Origin: Chloroflexota bacterium
Lineage (GTDB): Bacteria > Chloroflexota > Anaerolineae > Anaerolineales > Villigracilaceae
Length of the DNA: 64,000 nucleotides
NCBI GenBank assembly: GCA_016234485.1
Contig: JACRBL010000034.1
Span: forward strand, 45,746-109,745
Direction of reading: 5' to 3'
This document shows positions 1-5,512 of the stretch, in pieces (the stretch's first letter is position 1; every line of letters begins with the position of its first letter). The notes beneath the pieces were generated by a model. The model did no database searches and was not told where the DNA came from. It was given only the letters and a program-made list of their open reading frames with translations. A program made the position numbers and the translations under genes.

Positions 1-37
1 CACTGTTCTCTACTCTCTGTTCTCTACTCTCCCCTAC
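1..37. repeat. heptanucleotide repeat tract
   Basis: The sequence reads as successive 7-mers (ctgttct, ctactct, ctgttct, ctactct). It lies just downstream of the SDR gene stop and is the first of many degenerate 7-bp tracts in the window. No function is evident. Confidence 0.6.
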
Positions 38-1047
38 TTCCCATACCTCTTCCGAATCTCAGGCAAAAAGTATTCCTCAAAAAACTTATCCACATCATAA
101 TCAGGCTTCCAGGCCCAATCCTTGCGGGCGCGGGAATCGTCCACGTCTTCGGGCCACGAGTCGACGATGCCCTGGCGACGCGGGTTCGGCTCGAAGGTGA
201 TGGTCGCGCCGGGGAAGGCCTGCGCGGCGCGGTCGCGGAACTCGCCCGCGGTCAACGCGAAGGCCGCGATGTTGTAGACCTGGCTGGTCAGTTTCTCGCG
301 CGGCACGTCCGTCAGCATCAGCAGGGATTTGATCGCGTCGGGCATCGCCATGAACGAGATCTTCGTATCCTCGCGCACGAAGCACGAATAGGCCTGTCCC
401 TGCGCCGCATGATGAAGCATCTCGGGGCCGTAGTCGCTCGTCCCGCCGCTGGGAAGCGTAAAAGCGGAGATCAGGCCCGGGAAGCGGATCGCCCGAAAGT
501 CCAGCATGACCGGGGGGTTGGGGTCGAGGTGGCGCTGTCCGTTGAAGCGTCCGTAATACATCCCCAATTTTTCGCAATAGAGTTTGTTGCAACCATACAT
601 CGTGTGCGGATTATCGTAATCCTCCTCTTTCACGCGTCCCGCCTTTTGCTTTTCCACGCGGTCGGTCATGCCATATGCGGCGATGGAACTGGGAAACAAA
701 AACTTGACCGACTTTTTATACTTTTCCGATTTATAAGCCGCCAGCATCAGCAATTGCATCGTTCCCTCCACGTTGATGCGGTGCGCCTCCTCGGTGGCCA
801 CCTCCGCCTTCGACGAGAGCGACGCGGCCAGGTGATAGATGATGTCGAAATCGTAATCGTAGAATTGCTTGATGCGATTGACGAGGTCGCCCTGCACATG
901 CTCGGCAGACATCGAACGGATCGAATCGGGAAGCGGAGCCAAATCCGCAGTGACGACGCGGTAACCGCCGCGCGTCGCCATCCCTTGCACGAGCGCCTGC
1001 CCGATCTCGCCGCACGCGCCCGTCACCAACACAGACTTTTCTGTCAT
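34..1047 (-). CDS. SDR-family NAD-dependent epimerase/dehydratase, L-threonine dehydrogenase-like
   Basis: Extended short-chain dehydrogenase of about 337 residues. The N-terminus carries the nucleotide-binding motif TGACGEIG (about residues 9-16), an acidic residue after the second beta strand (VTADL) suits NAD binding, and the catalytic YxxxK is YGCNK at about 141-145. The segment LPSGGTSDYGPEML followed by a conserved MPDAIKSLLML resembles SDR-type L-threonine 3-dehydrogenases, so oxidation of a hydroxy-acid or amino-acid substrate is the best guess; a sugar epimerase role is possible. I chose the ATG at 1047 over an upstream in-frame start because AGGAGA lies 5 nt before it. The gene is cytoplasmic and is followed by a heptamer repeat at the window edge. 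Confidence 0.8.
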   Translation of the reverse strand: MTEKSVLVTGACGEIGQALVQGMATRGGYRVVTADLAPLPDSIRSMSAEHVQGDLVNRIKQFYDYDFDIIYHLAASLSSKAEVATEEAHRINVEGTMQLLMLAAYKSEKYKKSVKFLFPSSIAAYGMTDRVEKQKAGRVKEEDYDNPHTMYGCNKLYCEKLGMYYGRFNGQRHLDPNPPVMLDFRAIRFPGLISAFTLPSGGTSDYGPEMLHHAAQGQAYSCFVREDTKISFMAMPDAIKSLLMLTDVPREKLTSQVYNIAAFALTAGEFRDRAAQAFPGATITFEPNPRRQGIVDSWPEDVDDSRARKDWAWKPDYDVDKFFEEYFLPEIRKRYGK

Positions 1048-1148
1048 TAGATTCTCCTGAGTGGGTGTAACGCAAGATACGATCTTGCGCCACTTATTGT
1101 ACAATACCTCTTGTGAATCAGCGCCTTTTTTCCATCCTGAAAATCCAG

Positions 1149-1997
1149 ATGAAACTCACTTCTCTCCCCGTCATTGCGAGCGTTCTTTGCGAAGCAATCT
1201 CCTCCACGGCGCGGGGATTGCTTCGTCGGGGAAACCACCCTCCTCGCAACGACGTAGCGTTGGTTTTACTTTTGACTCTCCTCCTCGCCTCCTGCTCCGC
1301 GCTCGAACGCCCGACTCTCGGCACCGCTACGCCTCTCCCGCCGACGCCCACCCCGCGTCTTTCCCCGACCCCGATCTGGTTCCCGCCAACGGACACTCCC
1401 ACCCCCTCCGCGTTGACCGTCCCGACCGCCACGCCCGATTACGCGCCCGGGCTGGGACGCATCCTCTACACCGACGACTTCACCGACCCGACGCTCTGGT
1501 CGGACCTCGGCACGGACTACATCCGCGACGGCCGCCTCACCCTGGCCGCCTCGGACGGAACCTACCTCACCACCCTGCACGATAACCTGATCCTCGGCGA
1601 CTTCTATGCCGAAGTGACCGCCCAACTCTCCCTCTGCCGCGGCGCGGACGAGTATGGCTTGCTGGTGCGCGCCATCCCTGCTTCCTATTATCGTTTCACC
1701 GTTAACTGCAACGGCGAACTGAAAGCGGACCGCATCACCAACAGCCAGCGCGTCCCGCTCAAGATGCCCTTCCCCACCCTCGACGCGCCGCGCGGCAGTC
1801 CCGCGGAGGTGACGCTCGCCGTCTGGGCAGTGGGACGCGAACTGCGCTTCTTCCTCAACGGCCACTACCAATTCAGCGTGGACGATCCCGTCTTCCCGTC
1901 TGGCTCGTTCGGCTTCTTCGTCCGCGCTGCCGAGAACACGCCGATCACGGTGTCATTCAAGGATTTGGTCATTCGGGCGGTGACGGCGAATCAGTGA
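1149..1997 (+). CDS. secreted lipoprotein with C-terminal lectin-like domain; signal peptide interrupted by a repeat element
   Basis: Predicted lipoprotein of 282 residues. A hydrophobic stretch ends in the lipobox LASC, followed by a Thr-Pro-rich linker and then a beta-rich domain (about 110-280) beginning ILYTDDF. That domain resembles concanavalin-like/DUF1080 modules of Chloroflexota lipoproteins; no catalytic residues are recognisable. The first seven codons (MKLTSLP) are separated from the hydrophobic core by an 84-bp palindromic element encoding 28 residues in frame. Removing it leaves a textbook signal, MKLTSLPVALVLLLTLLLAS then C. A GTG at 1113, 7 nt after a TACAAT hexamer, is an alternative leaderless start. 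Export efficiency with the insert is uncertain. Confidence 0.65.
   Translation: MKLTSLPVIASVLCEAISSTARGLLRRGNHPPRNDVALVLLLTLLLASCSALERPTLGTATPLPPTPTPRLSPTPIWFPPTDTPTPSALTVPTATPDYAPGLGRILYTDDFTDPTLWSDLGTDYIRDGRLTLAASDGTYLTTLHDNLILGDFYAEVTAQLSLCRGADEYGLLVRAIPASYYRFTVNCNGELKADRITNSQRVPLKMPFPTLDAPRGSPAEVTLAVWAVGRELRFFLNGHYQFSVDDPVFPSGSFGFFVRAAENTPITVSFKDLVIRAVTANQ
1170..1253. repeat. palindromic dispersed repeat, family A, copy 1 (in-frame inside a gene)
   Basis: 84-bp element with terminal inverted repeats GTCATTGCGAG and CTCGCAACGAC, and internal GAAGCAATC / GATTGCTTCG arms. Related copies lie at 43512-43626 and 57249-57339. The length is a multiple of three, so the reading frame of the host lipoprotein stays open. 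Confidence 0.8.
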
Positions 1998-2026
1998 CAC
2001 AGGTACACAAGTAGACAGGTAGATGG
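1995..2026. repeat. heptanucleotide repeat tract
   Basis: Words such as acaggta, cacaagt and agacagg repeat at 7-bp steps directly after the lipoprotein stop. The same vocabulary (GTACACAAGT, ACAGGTAAACA) recurs at 39345 and 59579. Confidence 0.6.
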
Positions 2027-2064
2027 CGGTTGAGAAAGGGGCAAGCGCGGCCTTTGAGGGAATG

Positions 2065-2451
2065 GAAGGAAGCATAGAGTGACGGGAAGGAACCCTAGAA
2101 CGGCTGGAAGGAACCTTAGAGTGACAGGAAGGAACTGTAGAACGGCTGGAAGGAACCTTGGGGCGGCAGGAAGGAACCGTAGAACGGCTCGAAGGAACCA
2201 TAGAGCGACGGGAAGGAACCGCAGAACGGCTCGAAGGAACCACAGAGTGACGGGAAGGAACCGTAGAACGGCTCGAAGGAACGGTAGAGTGACAGGAAGG
2301 AACCTTTGGGTGGCTTCAAGGAACCGTTGGGCGATGTCAAGGAACCTTTGAGCAACGTCAAGGAACGGTTGAGTGACACCAAGGAACCGTTGGGCGGCTT
2401 CAAGGAACCGTTGAGCAACGTCAAGGAACCGTCGGGCAACGTCAAGGCGCC
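2065..2451. repeat. 21-bp tandem minisatellite (18 full units plus a partial one)
   Basis: Units of exactly 21 bp start at 2065 and run without indels to 2442, then a 9-bp remnant. Each begins gaaggaacc or caaggaacc, and the rest alternates between forms such as tagaacggctc and tagagtgacgg. Because 21 is a multiple of three, frames stay open on both strands and give 7-residue peptide repeats. Neither has a plausible ribosome site, so I treat this as non-coding. 21 bp is also three heptads, linking it to the 7-bp tracts that follow. Confidence 0.9.
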
Positions 2452-2511
2452 ACTTGAAACGTGAAACGTGAAACCTGAAACCTGAAACTTAATACCTGCC
2501 ACCTGACACCC
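2452..2511. repeat. heptanucleotide repeat tract
   Basis: Consecutive 7-mers gtgaaac, gtgaaac, ctgaaac, ctgaaac, ttaatac, ctgccac, ctgacac run from the end of the 21-bp array to the methyltransferase promoter. Confidence 0.75.
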
Positions 2512-2519
2512 TCCCCCGT

Positions 2520-2531
2520 TATAATCGGAAA
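2520..2531 (+). promoter_or_regulatory. -10 element of a probable leaderless transcript
   Basis: TATAAT at 2520-2525 ends exactly 6 nt before the ATG at 2532 and no ribosome-binding site is present, so transcription probably starts at the start codon. No good -35 is seen. Confidence 0.5.
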
Positions 2532-3350
2532 ATGCCCCCCAACAAACTCAACAAACTCAACGACCTCGACTCGAAAACCTGGCTGAAATTTCAAAAATCG
2601 TGGTTCATCCACAACCCGCCGCCGCGCAAAAAGGGGACACTTGTCCATCCCGCCAAATATCCCGAGACGATGGCGCAGGAATTCATCGAGTTCTTCACCA
2701 AGCGTGGACAGACCGTGCTCGACCCCATGGCAGGGACAGGTTCCACCCTCATCGCCGCCCTGCGCGCGGGACGCAATTCCTACGGCATCGAGTTGAATCC
2801 AAAGTATGCGGAGATCGCGAAGCAGATTATCTCGGATGAACGGGGTTCGCTCGGGTCTTCAATCGAAAATCTAAAATCTGAAATCGTAAATGCCGATGCT
2901 TCGCAAGCCCCCGACCTTGGACTTCCGACCTTCGACTATGTTTTGACTTCTCCCCCCTACTGGGATATGTTACGGGCGAAGGGCGCCGACACCCAAAAGA
3001 AACGCCGCTCCTCCGCCGACCTCGACGTCTTCTACTCGGACGATCCCAACGACCTCGGTAACGTGGACGATTACGAAGCCTTCCTCGCGAAGTTGGTGGA
3101 GATTTACGTACGGCTGAAACCGATCCTGCGCGAGAAAGCCTATCTGACCATCATTGTCAAGAACGTGAAAAAGGGTGGAAAGATCTATCCACTGGCCTGG
3201 GACATCGCCCGCGAGCTCGGCAAGACCTACACCCTGAAAGACGAAAAAATCTGGATGCAGGACAACCAGTCCCTCGCGCCGTATGGATTGGGGTCAGCAT
3301 GGGTGAGCAATACCTTCCATCATTATTGTTTGCAGTTTAGGAATGAGTGA
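2532..3350 (+). CDS. site-specific DNA methyltransferase (beta-class N4-cytosine or N6-adenine)
   Basis: 272-residue SAM-dependent DNA methyltransferase. The SAM-binding motif is LDPMAGTGST (about 63-72) followed by an acidic strand end (YGIELN), and the catalytic motif is TSPPYW (about 139-144). The SPPY form is typical of N4-cytosine and some N6-adenine enzymes; target base and site cannot be read from sequence. The segment SSIENLKSEIVN (about 109-120) is encoded by a heptanucleotide repeat and lies in a loop between the SAM and catalytic motifs. The start has no Shine-Dalgarno but sits 6 nt after TATAAT. A PD-(D/E)XK-like protein lies 0.85 kb downstream, so a restriction-modification role is possible but unproven. 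Confidence 0.88.
   Translation: MPPNKLNKLNDLDSKTWLKFQKSWFIHNPPPRKKGTLVHPAKYPETMAQEFIEFFTKRGQTVLDPMAGTGSTLIAALRAGRNSYGIELNPKYAEIAKQIISDERGSLGSSIENLKSEIVNADASQAPDLGLPTFDYVLTSPPYWDMLRAKGADTQKKRRSSADLDVFYSDDPNDLGNVDDYEAFLAKLVEIYVRLKPILREKAYLTIIVKNVKKGGKIYPLAWDIARELGKTYTLKDEKIWMQDNQSLAPYGLGSAWVSNTFHHYCLQFRNE
2861..2892. repeat. heptanucleotide repeat inside the methyltransferase gene
   Basis: Reads as 7-mers aatcgaa, aatctaa, aatctga, aatcgta and codes in frame for a loop of the methyltransferase. The same words on the opposite strand occur at 41112-41152. Confidence 0.65.
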
Positions 3351-3362
3351 AGGGGATAGATT

Positions 3363-3788
3363 ATGATCACGCTTCAAGAATTAAAATCCCACGTGGAAGA
3401 ACTTGCTAAAAAGATTGACGCGCCTGCAAAATTTTTCCCAACGTTTGGAATGTCAAGGAATGATGGAACCCCAAACATTGAAATAAACGACAACGCATTT
3501 TATTACGAGGCATACGATAGAGACGCTGTTTGTATACGCCGTAGAACCACCAGATTGCCGAAATTGTTGTATTGGATTTTTGAAAATATTACCCATCAAA
3601 TGGGGTTTGCCTACGAATCAGCGCACCGCGATCCAAGCGTTCCTTTACGGAAACTGGCTTTCCAACATCAGTTAGAATTACTTGAGATATTGCAGCAGCA
3701 ATGGAGAGAACTTCGCGAAAGAGAAATTGCCGAAATACTTGATAGGCATCCATATCAATACGATTTGGTCCAATCGAAAACAGAGTGA
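3363..3788 (+). CDS. Imm63-like hypothetical protein
   Basis: 141 residues, soluble, no signal or membrane segment. The middle carries YYEAYDRD, then LLYWIFENITHQMGFAYE, and a helical C-terminus LELLEILQQQWRELRE. This layout resembles the Imm63 immunity-protein family (acidic-aromatic LLYW-F motif followed by a QxxLL helix), which is usually found beside polymorphic toxins; assignment is from pattern only. It starts 12 nt after the methyltransferase stop and is followed by a small membrane protein. No recognisable toxin lies next to it. It is less GC-rich than its neighbours, suggesting separate acquisition. Confidence 0.55.
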   Translation: MITLQELKSHVEELAKKIDAPAKFFPTFGMSRNDGTPNIEINDNAFYYEAYDRDAVCIRRRTTRLPKLLYWIFENITHQMGFAYESAHRDPSVPLRKLAFQHQLELLEILQQQWRELREREIAEILDRHPYQYDLVQSKTE

Positions 3789-3803
3789 ATTTGGGAGAAT
3801 GCA

Positions 3804-4139
3804 ATGGCAAAACGCGACGACAAACATTCCTTGGCCAAAGACTACCTCGCCCGCATAAAATGGGACGGGGAACATCCATACATGGGCGATGGCAGCAAGC
3901 CTCCTATACCCAACTGGAAATACAAACCTGTGTACAAAAAAGCAGGCAAGCCACGGTCAATGTCCAGACCCATCTCCATCCTTATTTCAATTATTGGCCT
4001 GGTCGTTTCGGTTTTCTTAATGCTCAAGATATCAGAGGATCGCCCTGGCGTGGGAGTTATTGCGGTCATCATCCTGTATTCCATCGTGGCAATTTTTTAC
4101 TTCATGCTCCAAAACCCAAAACACCCTTCGGACGATTGA
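3804..4139 (+). CDS. small two-helix membrane protein, hypothetical
   Basis: 111 residues. A basic hydrophilic N-terminal half (about 1-52) is followed by two membrane segments, about 53-73 (ISILISIIGLVVSVFLML) and 82-102 (GVGVIAVIILYSIVAIFYFM), and a short tail. GGGAGA upstream supports the ATG at 3804. I recognise no family. It may be cotranscribed with the preceding Imm63-like gene (15-nt gap). An overlapping frame at 3785-4195 is rejected because it has no membrane logic and runs into repeat sequence. Confidence 0.6.
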   Translation: MAKRDDKHSLAKDYLARIKWDGEHPYMGDGSKPPIPNWKYKPVYKKAGKPRSMSRPISILISIIGLVVSVFLMLKISEDRPGVGVIAVIILYSIVAIFYFMLQNPKHPSDD

Positions 4140-4198
4140 TCACCAATTACCAATCTCCAATTACTGATCACTGCTCACTGAAAACTGATCACTGATGA
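4139..4198. repeat. heptanucleotide repeat tract
   Basis: Two vocabularies in 7-bp steps: ccaatta/ccaatct, then tgatcac/tgctcac/tgaaaac/tgatcac/tgatgaa. The last 23 bp match the opposite strand at 60404-60426 exactly (core ACTGAAAACTGATCACTGAT). It runs into the start codon at 4195. Confidence 0.75.
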
Positions 4199-5184
4199 AT
4201 TCATCCTCCATCCTCCGCCTCCCCTTCCCTCGCGACCTCATCGAAGGCGGCATCGCGTACGCCGTGCGCTCGCTTCCGCACACCTACAACCGCATGGGCG
4301 GCTCGCCGTATGACCGTCTCCGCCGCATCGTGGCAGGCGTGGCCGTGGAGCTGGCCTTCCGCCGTCACCTCACGCAGACCGACATCCCCTTCGACGTGAA
4401 AGGCGCCACGCCCTTCACCGATCCCGACCGCTACGACGTCTCGCTCGGCGGCCATCGCTGTGACGTGAAATCCTTCCTGCTGACTCACCGCGACCAGATC
4501 CAGCGCGTCCGCCATGACCCCAGTCTGCTGCTCGACGCCCCCGCCCTCGTCCCCTCCGATCAACACGCCGCGGACGGACATCACGACGACGATATCTACC
4601 TCTTCGCCTTCGCCACAGGACTCAACGCCGCCTCCCCGCGTGACCTGGAGCGGGCGCGCCAGGCGGGACAGCCCATCCACCTGATCCACGCGCTCCCCAA
4701 ACCCTGGGCCAACCCGCAGACCTGGTCTCCGCTCGGACGGCTCGCGCTCAAATCCGAATCGGACGAGGAGATGACGGTGGAGATCGGCGGGCAGAGCGAA
4801 AGCCGCGAATACGTCAGCGAGAGAATCGTCCTGCCGCCGCGCACGAGGGTGGAGGCCGCGTCGGCGTTCTTTTCGGTCGCGTCGCTGCACGTGGAGAGTC
4901 CGCCCAATGGACGGATCGCGCTCCACAGTCCCGCGCGCCGCGAAACGGTCGTCATCCAGCCCATTGATTGGGGCAACATCTGGGTCTACGGCATGGACAT
5001 CTTCCTGACGGGTTGGATGTCGCGCGAAGAGTTTCGCCGCCGCGCCTATTCCATTTTGCCTGGGGCGCGCGTCTTTCAATATGACGAGACGCGCGTCAAG
5101 AACCTCGCGGTGAATGTGCGCGATCTTCGTCCGCTGGGGGCTTTGTTGGAAAAAGTGAAGGCGTGGAAAGCGACAAATCCATGA
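4195..5184 (+). CDS. hypothetical protein with possible PD-(D/E)XK nuclease core
   Basis: 329 residues, soluble. Around residues 52-92 the pattern Glu52 (GVAVELAF), Asp81 (DRYDVSLGG) and Asp90-Val-Lys92 (RCDVKSF) fits a PD-(D/E)XK nuclease active site; this is inference from motif spacing. The rest is mixed alpha/beta with no known signature. The start codon is immediately preceded by a heptanucleotide repeat and no Shine-Dalgarno is visible. With the DNA methyltransferase at 2532 it could form a restriction-modification-like locus, with two small genes between them. It could also be an unrelated housekeeping protein. Confidence 0.55.
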   Translation: MNSSSILRLPFPRDLIEGGIAYAVRSLPHTYNRMGGSPYDRLRRIVAGVAVELAFRRHLTQTDIPFDVKGATPFTDPDRYDVSLGGHRCDVKSFLLTHRDQIQRVRHDPSLLLDAPALVPSDQHAADGHHDDDIYLFAFATGLNAASPRDLERARQAGQPIHLIHALPKPWANPQTWSPLGRLALKSESDEEMTVEIGGQSESREYVSERIVLPPRTRVEAASAFFSVASLHVESPPNGRIALHSPARRETVVIQPIDWGNIWVYGMDIFLTGWMSREEFRRRAYSILPGARVFQYDETRVKNLAVNVRDLRPLGALLEKVKAWKATNP

Positions 5185-5190
5185 AACCGC

Positions 5191-5247
5191 GAGTGCGTCG
5201 CACCAATTTCATTGGATTTGACCCGGTATGAAAAGTGCGACGCACCC
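5191..5247. repeat. inverted repeat downstream of the nuclease-like gene
   Basis: GTGCGTCGCAC at 5193-5203 pairs with GTGCGACGCAC at 5235-5245. There is no T-run, so it is more like a dispersed palindromic element than a terminator. Confidence 0.5.
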
Positions 5248-5265
5248 TCAAACTTTGACAGGAAT

Positions 5266-5290
5266 CAAAAAGCCCGTGAATGGGCTTTAA
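5266..5290 (-). terminator. Rho-independent terminator of tRNA-Lys
   Basis: On the minus strand AAAGCCC, loop ATTCAC, GGGCTTT then TTTGATT, directly downstream of the tRNA 3' end. Confidence 0.75.
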
Positions 5291-5294
5291 TGTG

Positions 5295-5366
5295 TGACCC
5301 CGGGGGGATTCGAACCCTCAACCAATTGCTTAAGAGGCAACTGCTCTGCCATTGAGCTACGGGGCC
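5295..5366 (-). tRNA. tRNA-Lys (anticodon CUU)
   Basis: 72-nt cloverleaf on the minus strand. The acceptor GGCCCCG pairs with CGGGGTC, the D-arm has GCTC..GAGC, the anticodon stem is GTTGC/GCAAT with loop CTCTTAA (anticodon CTT), and the T-loop is TTCGAAT. The discriminator is A and CCA is not encoded. One A-C mismatch is seen in the T stem. A terminator follows. Confidence 0.93.
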
Positions 5367-5512
5367 AAAAACGTGCGAGCGGTATTATACCTTAAAGGGA
5401 AAATGCGTCAATAAAAACTTTCAACTTTGGAAAAAGTCCACCCCTTACAAGAACGCAAGCCAACGGGAAACGGGAATCCGATATACTTATTACACGAAAT
5501 AGCGAGGAACCG

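Noticed and set aside
2065..2451. Possible CRISPR array
   Set aside because: Units are contiguous and variable within; there are no spacers and no cas genes.
2079..2502. Heptapeptide-repeat frames on both strands across the 21-bp array
   Set aside because: They follow automatically from a stop-free 21-bp repeat; there is no ribosome site and no flanking domain.
3785..4195. 136-residue plus-strand frame overlapping the small membrane gene
   Set aside because: The 3804 frame has membrane helices and a ribosome site; this one runs into the heptad tract.
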